Assembly (NCBI GenBank): GCA_032622095.1
Contig: CP136067.1
Location: 92,064,707-92,128,706, forward strand
Direction of reading: 5' to 3'
Length of the DNA stretch: 64,000 bases
DNA from: Siphonodentalium dalli
Lineage: Eukaryota > Mollusca > Scaphopoda > Gadilida > Siphonodentaliidae
Shown here: in pieces, positions 35,602 to 46,849 of the stretch
Numbering within the stretch: the first letter of the stretch is position 1
Layout: each line of letters opens with the position of its first letter
The notes under the pieces: generated by a model
Told to the model about the DNA's origin: nothing
The model's input: the letters and a program-made list of their open reading frames with translations, nothing else
Databases searched by the model: none
Made by a program: the position numbers and the translations under genes

Positions 35602-36821
35602 CAGGGATGTGGCTAGAGGGTCTCCGCTGGGGGGGGGGTGTCCACCTTGGGAATTTCCAACTGCACCCCCCCCTCTTGAGTCGGAATCACACCAACACAA
35701 CTTTTGCATAATTCCATTTGCACCCCCCCCCCCATTGAGTCGGAATCACACCAACAGAACTTTTTGCATAATTCCATTTGCACCCGCCCCCCCCCCCCCC
35801 TTGAGTCGGAATCACACCAACACAACTTTTTGCCATGATTCCATTTGCACCCCCCCCCCTTGTACCTCATGCTCGGGCCTAATTTCCTATATATTCACAA
35901 CCCATGCTTCTATTTTAATGAGAACATTAAGATATTTTAACCTGAAAATTGCCCCAAAAAAAAACAACTAGTGATCTAATTCCAGACAAATGCACACAGC
36001 TGCCGACAACGGACCAGGAAACACCGGGCCGACCATGGTTGTTTGGCCCGGTGTGAGAAAATTTTGAAAACTATATACAAGAAAATCGCAAATCCTAGCA
36101 TCTAGACTGGCCTCAACTGAAGCTTTCCTAGTGTTGGAAATTTCAAACCTCATGCTCCCCCTCAGGTTGGAAAATTCTTCAACTGATGACCATTTATGTC
36201 TACAAGTTTGACCAAATGTAGTAAAATATTGTTTTGCTAAACTAGTTAGCAGTTTTGTATTGGCCATGTGGATGAGGCAATGACACACCGGGCCGACCAT
36301 GGTTCGGCCCGGTGTGCGAAAATTTTGAAATCTGAACAAGAAAATCGCAAAATCCTAACATCTGGAATAGCCTCAAGCCTTCCTACTGTTGGAAATTTCA
36401 AACCCCAATTCAAATTCCAATGACAATGTTGATCAATTGTATGACAATATTGTTTTCTTAAATTAACTAGAAGTTTTTGACTGGCCACGGGGGAGGGACC
36501 AGGACACAAGCTTTCCAAGTGTTGGAAATTTCCAACCTGTCACCCCTCTAAAGTTGGAAAATTTCCAACTGATGTCCATTTCTGTCAAAAATTTTGACCA
36601 AAAATAGGAACATATGCAAATATTGGTAGAAAAACAATAAATTCCCCCCAATAAATTGTTTTATAATCAAACTACAAGACCATTTTCAACCTACATGTAT
36701 TGTTGGTGTGAAATTTCGTTGTGGCAGGTATGAAATTTCCAACTATTGAAAATATAGCTCTCTGCTGGGGGGGGGGGGGGTGAGACACCCCCCACACCCC
36801 CCCCCTCTAGCCACATCCCTG
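35602..36821. mobile_element. hAT-like non-autonomous element, 1220 bp, with 8-bp TSD
   Basis: The element starts CAGGGATGTGGCTAGAGGG and ends with the matching inverted CCTCTAGCCACATCCCTG. ACCATAGT lies immediately on both sides (35594-35601 and 36822-36829), an 8-bp duplication as made by hAT transposases. Caution: the target minisatellite itself contains ACCATAGTCACTCC units. Inside are about four tandem 60-odd-bp units with GAGTCGGAATCACACCAAC and CATAATTCCATTTGCACC (35670-35860). Next come two roughly 260-bp direct repeats, each with the palindrome CCGGGCCGACCATGG...CGGCCCGG and TTGGAAATTTCCAAC-type motifs. No transposase frame. Confidence 0.85.
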
Positions 36822-36829
36822 ACCATAGT

Positions 36830-37040
36830 CACTCCATGTAAACATATTCAGCTCACACATTACCATACGGCCACTACTTGTATACATATACATCTCACAA
36901 TGGACATCCCACTCACGATCATATAGACATTCCTTGTATATCTGTTCACATCATTCATGATCATAAAATAACTCCATGTATACATATTCACCTCACATAT
37001 GACCATGCAGTAACTCACGGGCTACCATATTGACCTCCCT
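36830..37040 (+). repeat. 42-44-bp minisatellite core, right part
   Basis: Continuation of the minisatellite after the hAT-like insertion, about five units, up to the start of the inverted arm. Confidence 0.82.
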
Positions 37041-37347
37041 CTTGTATCGAGGTGATCAATTTTATCCCAGTGAGTCAAAATAGCCAGAATAGTCACCACA
37101 GATTATGGTTCATCTTAGTTCCGTTTCAAAGATTCAAAGTGGCCAGAATCCCAAAAGAGGTTTTCGGCAAAATTCCATAAGCAACTTTAAAATGAATTTG
37201 TCATGCCCCATAAGGAACCGGGACAGCCAATAATATTTAGTTGTCAGTTGATTACCTAACATGCATAATAACCAAGTAAGTTACAATTTGCTAACTTTTC
37301 GGAACAGCAGACAATAATGTTCCGGATATATGTGAACAATGAACTCA

Positions 37348-37436
37348 AATTACTCAAGATGACTTCCAAAATGGCAACCAACTTGGGTAAAAAACCCAAG
37401 TTGGTTGCCATTTTGGAAGTCATCTTGAGTAATTTG
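37348..37436. repeat. perfect 42-bp-arm hairpin inside the right arm
   Basis: 37348-37389 and 37395-37436 are exact reverse complements around a loop of five A. The stem includes CTTCCAAAATGGCAACCAAC. The equivalent spot in the left arm (33468-33510) and in the other element has only one of the two halves. The hairpin is therefore a later inverted duplication nested inside the arm. Confidence 0.95.
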
Positions 37437-38431
37437 CTCTATAATGACCTTAGTGTGACACATTTACATTAGACCAAAACGATAAACACCGTTCATATCA
37501 AAGTTAGTTACAGTTTACTTTTAATAAAAATGATCAAAACATGAAAAGTGAATTTTTGCCGATATTTATCATAGTGTCAAGTGTGTGAGAGTAAAATCCA
37601 ATATTTCGGTTAATGTCAGTGGTTACAATACTAAAACTTAACCAAGGTGGATCAGAGATGTTAGTTTTCAATGGATATAAGGCAGAATAGCCAATTTACT
37701 TCATCAACCACAGATTGTAAGCGATTGCAGTGAACGCTGGGGCAATATATTTACAATATTTACAATTTTCCATATTTTGGCGGCCATTTTGATCCAAGGT
37801 AACAATTTTGGTTCCAATGACTTGGAATATTCACGGGTAATGGTATGTCTCACTTACATAACACAGTTCTGCTCATTCCTTGTTGAAATGTGACTAGAAT
37901 CCCAATTGTGATTTTTTTGTGAAAATTTTATACCGCTTCCTGTAAAGTCAAATTTTTGAGGGATCGGAAGGGCCTAGGACCCAAAGAATTTCTTATTTCA
38001 TTGCCCCAATGATCAGTTAATATAAACAATACAAAATAAAGTCACAATTCTCAATCAGTTCTAAACAGCAGACACTGATAGAGAAGATATTAGCGAAAAA
38101 GTGTCACATTTTCCACTTCCGGTGGCCATTTTAAATATATGAAATTTATTCCTACAAATAAATAAGGAGTACTCAATTATCAATATAATGGCATATCGCA
38201 CGACGTAATACCTCATAAACTTCCTGATTAATTGCGAATTGAAATTTACCTGGTTAGATATTCAACGTTGGCGGCCATCTTGGATTCAAAGACCGATAAC
38301 TCTATAAAGCCCCCATCGCCAGATGGCAAATTGAAGGACTGATATAGTTCTACAAAGATATCATAACAACCAAAAATCCGCATAGGGGGGATGGGGGTCT
38401 ACATGCAGCTCAAGCTCTATTATATATGCGA

Positions 38432-38613
38432 GGCTCACATATCATGCACGTTGTATACGTTTTATTGATATTATCTCAATGAATGTTTATATACTTATAT
38501 TACTTCCATGGGTATTAAGACAGTTCCCCAATTGCGTTTTTTTATTTTGCGACGTTTAGTTATATACGCATAAGTCCGCTAACATTATCATGTGGGCCGA
38601 TGAAGCTGTGTCA
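38432..38613 (+). pseudogene. 5' fragment of MADF-like ORF flanking foldback element 1
   Basis: About 180 bp that match 44690-44870 in reverse complement at roughly 85%. Shared landmarks are CTCACATATCATGCACGT, AAGACAGTTCCCCAATT, GCGACGTTTAGTT and CCGCTAACATTATCATGTGG. The shared end is an ATG (38590) opening MWADEAVS, against MWTDEAVSV in the other copy. After GAAGCTGTGTC the match stops, so only the first codons remain. It reads away from the foldback element. Confidence 0.5.
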
Positions 38614-39253
38614 TCATCCGATCGTATATACATGTGAACGCGACATAACAATTGCATACAACTGATATCAAGGTTTGACTCACTTACATTTGCTGAGAAA
38701 TTACACGGGCGATTTGTTCTTAGCAAGAACAATCATGAATGTTGACAGAAAATGGGTTATTAATTAAGTAATCAAGTGGACTTATGTGTTAGCATGCGAA
38801 ATATAACAATGCGTGTTGAGTAAAGACCAACAGCGACAAGATATTCAGGTAGAGTCATCCTGGGGAGATCGAACGCGACGCTGGTAGAGCTTGGTAGACT
38901 CATTGTTCGAATATGCAGCTCACCACAACATTACCATTGAGCCCATTAATACTGGAGATTCTGATTGTCCAATATCGAGTTTCAAAAGGGGAAGTCTTAA
39001 CACGTTAACATTTGTCAGCCTGGCGACAATTCCAGTGGTCGTCTCTTATCGAGAGCGCCCATTCATGCGTTTTCAGAAAGCAATCGCTAATAAACAGCGT
39101 TCTCAATATACAATTTATTATATGGTTTGTATTCGTTTTCAACGTAAAATTGATGTATTTGTGGATTGTCGCGGTGCCTGTGGCCACATGGGACTTGTAA
39201 CGCGCTCTGCTCCCCCCCACCCAGAATTCTCTTCGCCGTTCCCATACTTTATA
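38614..39253. other. no supportable gene
   Basis: A 136-codon plus-strand frame at 38891-39301 ends inside the following inverted repeat. It has no recognisable domain, so I do not call it. Confidence 0.35.
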
Positions 39254-39505
39254 CCCTTTCAGTGCCAAGTCCGATTTTTGTATCAACCCATATTTCCTTG
39301 ATCATTTTTCAAATTTATTGATTATAATAATGTGATACATTGATGGAAAGAGCTCTAAGAGCTCTTTCCATCAATTTATCACATTATTATAATCAATAAA
39401 TTAGAGCTCTTTCCATCAATGTATCACATTATTATAATCAATAAATTTGAAAAATTACCAAGGAAATATGGGTTGATACAAAAATCGGACTTGGCATTGA
39501 AAGGG
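39254..39505. repeat. long inverted repeat, about 103-bp arms with partial third copy
   Basis: 39254-39356 and 39403-39505 are almost perfect reverse complements, both carrying CAAGTCCGATTTTTGTATCA (or its complement) at the outer end. Between them, 39357-39403 is an additional partial copy of the right arm (AGAGCTCTTTCCATCAAT onward), so the centre shows a step-wise inverted then direct duplication. Confidence 0.94.
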
Positions 39506-40767
39506 TTAAAATCTCGTTGACTTAAATTTTACTCAACAATCACTCAACATCAAGTATACCGCCAAGCAACGTTTACTGATGTGTTGAGTAAATTATTTAT
39601 ACTCAACGATTTGCTTTACGCCATAATGTATTCACGAGACAAGGGGAACGTTAGCATACCCCCGATCTGCAGTAGCTCACTTTTAGCCCATTTATCCAAG
39701 AAATGGCATCGATGCGGTATGAATGGATCGGCGAAGGGTTTCTCTTTTAAATAATACCACAAACGGCCCTCAATTTCATTTCTACACATAGCAGTTAATT
39801 TATTTTTGAACACACTATCGTCACAGAAAACCATAATTCCCCAGGTTAATCGTATTCAAATACAAATGTCGCACGTTATATACCAGATCAGGCGCATCCT
39901 GAATTCAACTATTATAGTTATATTCAACTACAATAGGTAAATTTGAATATCGTTGTTTTGTGAATTCGATACAAGAGGCATAACACAACATCATATTTCA
40001 AAAAATTTATTAGAGACAGTGTCATACTAAATCGGTAGCATGATTGATTATGTAACGAAATAACAGGTATCGATCAGTGCGGAATAATAATCATGACGCC
40101 GCATGGTAAGAAGTCAACCAACATTCAATTGGTCTAAATTGTGTTATGCATGAGAAATTGCGTGACCATGTTAATGTCGTTTAGAAATGTAACCTTCTGT
40201 CACTATTAAAGGCATGCGCGGATGGCCTTCGCACCAGTTCGCGGTGATTATGCTGTTAGAATAGTCACACCCGTTAAAACTGCCATAAACAGAAAAGATT
40301 ATTAAACTAGAATGCACTCACTGGAGCTGCCTATACTTGCGCCCATCATACATTTGGCATGTGTTGCGGTGTCTTACCAACAACAGTTTGAACCACGGGT
40401 GCTGGCCCCTTGTTTGAGAGAGATCGATAACAACATTATAGATATCAAATCTCAGTTCATCCATCGCTGAAATAGTTATGTGTACGGACAGAATATCTCT
40501 GTTATGTCAAGTTGATCTATTACACTAATGCTAGTCTTAGTAATACGTACGAGTTGTTCACATATTTATAGAACAATATAGACATCGTTCATATAAAGGC
40601 AGTGAACACGATTGGTTGCCGATGATCATCGGATGATGCCATATTATATATACCAACTGGGCTAATTACTATTTTGACTAGAATGACACAAAGTACGTAT
40701 GTCATTGCACTCTAGTGGCAAAAACCATCAAAGTAAATTACAAATACCGACACAATTAAATAAACGG
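39506..40767. other. no gene seen; fragment of a dispersed module
   Basis: 40205-40310 contains TTAAAGGCATGCGCGGATGG and, further on, CGTTAAAACTGCCATAAACAG. Both resemble the 56899-57399 element and the LINE 3' region near 60018. No matching right end is seen. Confidence 0.4.
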
Positions 40768-41247
40768 AGTGGCTAAAGAGTGGTATACCCCTCTTTAACA
40801 CTGAGGGATACAGAACGGTATACCGCTCTTTAGCGATGAGGGCTATACCGCTCTTTATAGCCGGACACTAAAGATCGCGCAGTACGGTGATAACGAAAGA
40901 CCACTCTTTATCGCGTCAGGACCATGCATATATAGCTAAATAGCGGTATAGACCGGTGTACACCACTCTTGGGTGTATGACAGGCACACCGCTCTTATGC
41001 GTTTGTCACTAAATAGCAGTATACCGTTCTTTAGCGTATCAGGCCCATATAGCTAAAGAGTGATATACCACTCTTTAGCATTTGGTAGTAAAGAGCGGTA
41101 TACCACCCTTTAGCACCAAACGCTATTTAAAGAGCGGGATACCGTTCTTTAGTGTGTCAGGCCCATATATATAGCTATAAAGAGCGGTATACCGCTCTTT
41201 TATAGCGGTTGGTACTATAAAGCGCGGTATATACCGCTCTTTAGCCA
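40768..41247. repeat. clustered array of 24-bp palindromes
   Basis: About ten to twelve copies of the dyad TAAAGAGCGGTATACCGCTC plus TTTA, centred on GTATAC, with substitutions that often preserve pairing. They alternate with spacers of 10-40 bp such as GCGTTTGGTACT and TCAGGCCCATATAT, giving a higher-order unit of about 110-120 bp. Each copy could extrude a short cruciform. No coding frame crosses it. Confidence 0.88.
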
Positions 41248-41424
41248 CAGCCTTAAATAAAAGACCCGCGACCATTGGATAGCCTTTGATAAATAGTGTG
41301 TCAATGAGAACATTCCATTAGCGACTGATCTACAGTCGTCGGGAACTTATAATCAGAATGTCTATGAGAAAGCTTGTTTTCCCAGTTAGGCCCCTAATTA
41401 ATAAGGCATTTCATGAATTCCAGC

Positions 41425-41828
41425 GTGACGGAATCACCAAATTTTACGGAATTTCACTTTTCTGTGGCCTATAAAATCTATAATTATGACCAGTAGGGTA
41501 CCGCTTAAAATAAAAAACATTGTACGTACTATACAAAGTTGTTTGATGATATACAACTATATGTGTATTTAAGTATCATCTCACTCTGGGTCAAATTGTG
41601 TCCGTGACGGAATCACCAAAAAAGTGCCATCAATATGAGGGTAGGTCCGTACTATTGAAGAACCCTGCTCATTCAGCCAAGCTGACCTGGAAAAAGTTCC
41701 CAATTAGTAAAGTAGATACATTATACTTGCAGAAAAAAGCCGCATTGTCACACACTTATGTGTATATTACTAGTTAACTCGGTTTGTTCGCCGTGACGGA
41801 ATCACACAACGGGCGTGACGGAATCACC
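41425..41828 (+). repeat. four copies of GTGACGGAATCACC, loose 180-bp tandem
   Basis: The motif starts at 41425, 41604, 41793 and 41815; the third copy is slightly diverged. It is an interrupted dyad (GTGA-CGGAA-TCAC). The intervals between the first three copies show scattered similarity (for example TATGTGTAT-type stretches), suggesting an old tandem repeat. Confidence 0.6.
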
Positions 41829-44540
41829 GTGCGATTTTTTTAGGTATAGTTTTTTGTGTAACAAATGCGGACATTGTCATAAAAGCATAAAACTTGGCAC
41901 AGTTGTATATTAGGTCCCACGTATTATTTTCAGATATGGGGGCAATCACGAAAATACTTTCCATGGCAACGGTTGCTATGCGACTGTTTTTACCTTAGAA
42001 ACGGGTTGTTGGTAGGGGTTAAACCGTCATTTTACTAAAATATATGTGCAAAAAGGGGATACTATGATAATTGCGGCAGATTGTGATATGGGAAATGTGA
42101 CAAAAATAACATTTCCACACATGCCCCACTATTAACCTAGAATGACCATTGAGCTGCTTGAAAATGATATTTTGGTTCATTTGACCTTATTTGGCAAAAC
42201 ATGCAAATATGCGTTGACTGCGCATGCGTGCATCATTGATCCCCAGTCACACAATATCTGGTGTTTAAGAGATTGTATAGTGATGGCAATGACCATTCCA
42301 AAATATATTCATTGGATAGTAATAATGAAATATAGAAGAAGCAACAACATTCCCCGATGACATGACAATGATGCAAATACCCATTATCGGTATCCATGGC
42401 CGCCTTTTCGTGGAATTCATGATTTTAATAATCTATGTTTCCACATTCACATTTTTCAGTGCAATTGTTTTACAATTCAACCACGCGCTCGACTGTTTCG
42501 CCGGACATGATTTATATGCACCAGGATCTTTCGAAAATGTTTTAAACTTTCTAGAAATATGTTCGCACCTCACTATCTCTGCGATACGCATCTTTTAGAC
42601 TTGATCTCAACTCATTTCCTCGAGTTTCAAGTTACATAAAATAGGCTTCAAATGGGCAGTACTATTGCCCACTTTGTTTTCAAGCAGAATATATATATAT
42701 TTATAATAATACAACACGAAGTTGTTGGCAGATGGAATGGTTTAGCCAGTCCGTGTAATACGAGTCTCAGCTGTCTGGACATCGCCGCAATCGTGTCTAG
42801 TGTTTTGCGCGCCCAGGTAGCCCGTGACTTCCTGATGTGCGTCGTGACGTCATGGCGTCTTGATCGGTTTCCAGAAAGAATTCATTCAAAATTGTTAAAT
42901 TAGGAACGATTAATTACCAAAATAAAACCAGATGACGATGCAAATTAAGTATATATATGGATTTAAATTACAATTGATGCAACCATTTCATATTTTTGCG
43001 TGTCCATTATTTACAGTATGTACTTCCGGTATGACGTAACATGTTCGCGGAAGGACAGACAGACAAAGATCCGAACCGAAAACATTACTTGCGTCCAGCA
43101 TGGACTGGCGCAAGTAAATATAAACATATTTGTTCTTAATCAATCATAAATATCGCGTAACTATTATTTTATTGATAATTTCGTACGCCGTGTTATGTAA
43201 ACAAAACCAGGTTCTGTAACATTTCCATCTTTTGTTTACATAATAAAGCTGACGAATTTGACAATAACATACTATTTACGCGACATGTGTGATTGGTATA
43301 GAAACAAGTTTTGTCTATTTATTGGAATTTTAGCGGATGTGACTATTTTAACAGCCACCACGAAGGCCATCCATGCATTTAACTAAAATAAGCCAGCGCA
43401 AAAGGTTGCAAACTAAATTTTGTCGGGAGACTGAGAATTTGATGTAATGTTGCGATATACAATTGAAATTTGACCGTGCGCTGGGATTGGCGATCCCATA
43501 GTTTCCACAAACACAGGGAATTGGTGGATTTAGCCCCGTCAAATTCAACTATAATAGCTAAATATAATTACGGGCTCAAATCCATGGACACATAATTGTA
43601 TAGACATTTATTTAATCTTAGCTGCCCGAAAAGAATGGATAAATAAAACACAACCCCAAAAGTTTAACAAATTCTCTCAACCACAGCTGACATTCATGCA
43701 GCATCTCGATTGTCGCACAACATTATGATCGCCATCTACTTATTGTCTATTGTGTATAAGGGGCGACAGGAAGACGGCCTGTATTGGCCATGCCGCTCCT
43801 GTGCAAATTTTCAGGATATCTTATTATGTTTTTATATTATGTATTTAATTTGTGCAAATAAACAAATCCAGGATGGGCCTGACACTATATTTTACACCCT
43901 CGAGCACTTTCAAATCATAATTCGATACAACTATCTAAAATATCACGGCTGTAAACATTAAAATTGAAAAACAAACTCCCGCATCCTGAAATTTAACTTT
44001 TCAGTACGCACTCTACTTATGGTGCCGTTATGTGCGGTGCGATTGATTTTGGTTGGTCGTTTCGAATGACGTACAACATGTATATAGGTGTGATTGAGTT
44101 TGGTGGTCATGTAAACAATTCTGCTTCTAATGACGTATAACATGCATAGGGCATATATACTTGTCGGTAACAGCATCCTTGAGGCGCGAGTCTGTAATAA
44201 ATCAATTCTCAGAGAGGACTTCATCTCGAACGATTATCTAACAACCGGTCGGTGGTAATAACTCAAGTTCTTTAGAACCAACTTTTACACGGGATACACC
44301 AACTTGAAGGGCAATGTATAGTGGTTTATATCAGGCCCAAGTCGCTCGGATAGTTATACGAATGGCATTATACCATCTGTCTATATATATATAAAGGACA
44401 TTATTCCATGTTGACTCGTTTATCGAGCATGATATATCGGAATCACATATTGCCTTTACAATACTGCTTACGGATTGGAACAATGGCTGCGGACACACAT
44501 ACCGCAGTAGAAATGACATAGTATGTGTGGTGTTTGGACA
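41829..44540. other. unannotated AT-rich stretch
   Basis: Frames of 72-88 codons on both strands lack domains. 42730-42880 is CpG-richer and contains TGACGTCA at 42845-42852. 43145-43270 contains GTTATGTAAACAAAACC, part of the dispersed module also seen near 57061 and 60092. I see no gene. Confidence 0.35.
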
Positions 44541-44870
44541 ATTGGTCGTCATAATTAATATGCCATAGCTAGCCATGTCGCCCGCTGCATATTCGCACAA
44601 TGAGCCTTTTTCTTGTTTTTGGTCCTTGTAAAGTTCGCTTTGTTTATTCCAGATACTTTCTCGCAGCTGAATTTCCTCCAACATAACCGACACAGCTTCA
44701 TCGGTCCACATGATAATGTTAGCGGAATTATTATTATGGGTAGAACTAAACGTCGCAAATAAAAAAACTAAATTGGGGAACTGTCTTAATAGGCATGCAA
44801 TTAATATAAGTAGATAACCATGCATTGAGATCATATCAATAAAACGTAATACGTGCATGATATGTGAGTG
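44541..44870 (-). pseudogene. possible MADF/Myb-SANT-like first exon flanking foldback element 2
   Basis: On the minus strand an ATG at 44711-44709 opens MWTDEAVSVMLEEIQLRE, continuing SIWNKQSELYKDQKQ. The pattern of an acidic helix followed by W and then L/Y-K-D resembles the start of MADF DNA-binding domains found in transcription factors and in accessory proteins of some DNA transposons. A different frame near 44625-44570 gives CANMQRATWLAMAYN, matching a plus-strand copy at 44940-45000. The domain therefore seems broken by a frameshift or a splice. The 160 bp upstream of the ATG is conserved at 38432-38590. A longer frame (to 44331) exists but its end has no recognisable domain. Assignment to MADF is tentative. 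Confidence 0.4.
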
Positions 44871-44919
44871 AGTGAGGGATTACCACGATCAAACACAATT
44901 ATGGACGATCGATCGGACA

Positions 44920-45095
44920 ATTATATATATCGTAGAGAACAGTGTGCGGAAACTCAGCGGGCAACATGGCTAGCTGTGGCACAGAATTATGACGACCAAT
45001 TGTCACCAAACTCCACCATAATAAATTGTCACACCTACTCTGCCATCGATACTGTGGTACGTGTGTCCGCAGCCAATCTCTCACGGAAACCGGAA
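44920..45095 (+). pseudogene. inverted partial copy of the MADF-like exon
   Basis: The region 44938-45005 reads CAETQRATWLAVAQNYDDQL and repeats, inverted, the segment at 44541-44620. Similarity continues to GGTACGTGTGTCCGCAGCCA, matching the complement near 44480. The two copies face each other across about 300 bp. This copy overlaps the left end of foldback element 2. Confidence 0.45.
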
Positions 45096-46849
45096 AAATG
45101 TACATACTTTCTAGTCTGGTCGATAAACTAAAATTTTAGGGTCAACCTAGAATAAATTCGGACTAAATTGGTTTATATATCATTTTGAAGAGGAAGATCT
45201 CCTCTATAACATATCCAAAATCCGCTAAAACCCGCTTTGAGCATTTTTTTGTAATTCAAGATGGCGTCCAATATGGCTGCCATTTTCCGTTAAATCAGTT
45301 TGTTGCAATTTTATGCAATTATAGTGATAATATCGTGTCATATGTATACATAAGTATACATTTTTGTGAAGCTAAGACATAACGATACCTTTTTATGCCA
45401 ATATTGGAACTCACCGCCCAGGATGGCAGCCAAAATGGCGACCGGAAGTGGAAAATGTTACGTTGTTTTACTGATATCTTTAAGATAAGTTTCTGCTGTT
45501 TGGAACTGGTTGTGACTTTATTTTGTATTTAGCATGTTAACAGGCCATCGGGGAAATAAACTATGCCATAAGTGGGGTCTCCACCCCTTCCGATCATTCA
45601 AAAAATCTAGTTTACAGAACGCGGTATAACATTTCACAAAAAAATCACAATTTGGGATTCTAGTCATATTTCATCAAATATTGGCAGGACTGTGTAATTT
45701 AAGTGGTGCATTCTATTTCTTTTGAATATTCCGACTCAATGGTATCAAAATTGTCACTTTGGCTCACAATGGCTGCCAAAATGGCGGCCAAAATATGAAA
45801 AATTGTAAATATTGCACCAGCGTTCCGTGCAACCGCTTGTAAGTTGTTTGATGAATAAAATTGACTATTCTGTCTTATATACATTGAGTACTAACATTTA
45901 TGATGCACCTTGATTAATTTTTACTAATTTAACCACTGAAATTACCAGAATTATTGGATGTTTTGCTATCACAAACTTGGCATCAAAATCGGGAAAAAAA
46001 TAACTTTTCAGGTTTGCTCCATTTTTTCAAGTAAAATGGAACTATCTTTGGTATCAAATGTGATTTTTATTTTGTATCTATCTTAAATGTGTGACACTGA
46101 GGTGTTTTAGACAAAAGTAATCAAGATGGCAACCAAATATGGTAAAAAGTTGATTTGTCATATTTATTCCGAACATTATTACAAGCTGTTTCGAAAAGGT
46201 TGCAGATTGTGACTCACTTTGTTATTACACATGCTACTTAATCAACTGATAACTAAATGTTATATTCTGGTTGTCCAAGTACATTATGAGGCATGACAAA
46301 TCAGTTAAAGGAATGCAGTATGAATTTTTGCCGAAACTTCTTTTGGGATTCTGTCTGTCTTTGAACGGAAATGGGCAGAACGTTGAAACGGAACTGAGAG
46401 GGATCATATTATGTGGCTACTCTGGTCCATTAGCATCAAAATTTATTAACTTATATACTATTGTCATGAAAACCGTTTCATTCGTATTGCACACCAAACG
46501 CCATTAAGAGACACTCTGATATGATCTCTCTACACCAGTATGGATCGACTGTGGGTAATTGTTCTCACATAAAGTGTAGATTGAATAAAGTTTGAAACAC
46601 GTTTTCTATTATCAAATTCAAACAGGAACAAGTTAAACATAAACGTACTTGACATAAACCGTGCCCCGGCACATATGATAATAATACACGTAGTATGCAT
46701 TGACACAATGTCTTGCGTTAAAGGCAACCGAGATAGAGAGCTTTATAGTTATGAACTAGAACATTGGCAGCATTTGCCTAGTATCCTTTACGGCTATGAA
46801 CTAACATATTGGCGCTATCGGTTAACATATCCTTGAGTTATAGGGATAG

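Larger units (their letters stand above)
32081..38420. mobile_element. foldback element 1: inverted arms around a minisatellite core
   Basis: The outermost inverted match is ATAGACCTTGAGCT (32082) against AGCTCAAGCTCTAT (to 38420), followed by a CCCTCCCCCC and TGCGGATTTT match. The main arms are about 32620-33885 and 37041-38290 (inverted). They share CCAAGATGGCCGCCAA, CATATCGCACGAC (and complement), a long run around CACCGGAAGT, and ATTATTGTCTGCTGTTCCG-like parts at roughly 85% identity by eye. The left arm has about 430 bp (32140-32610) that the right arm lacks. The core is a 42-44-bp minisatellite split by a hAT-like insertion. No transposase is visible, so mobility is inferred from the second copy at 45054-50503. 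Confidence 0.78.

Noticed and set aside
38891-39301. 136-codon open frame as a gene
   Set aside because: No domain, composition like background, and its end lies inside the left arm of a hairpin.
40768-41247. CRISPR-like appearance of the palindrome array
   Set aside because: Repeats are diverged palindromes with irregular 10-40-bp spacers, no cas genes, and the context is an invertebrate nuclear genome.
11382-42852. Three perfect TGACGTCA sites (11382, 22789, 42845) as CRE promoters
   Set aside because: An 8-bp palindrome is expected about once in this length by chance; three is mildly high but no transcription unit is attached.
44331-44858. Full 175-codon frame as an intact protein
   Set aside because: Only the part after the internal ATG at 44711 is conserved in the second copy, and the downstream domain part lies in a different frame.
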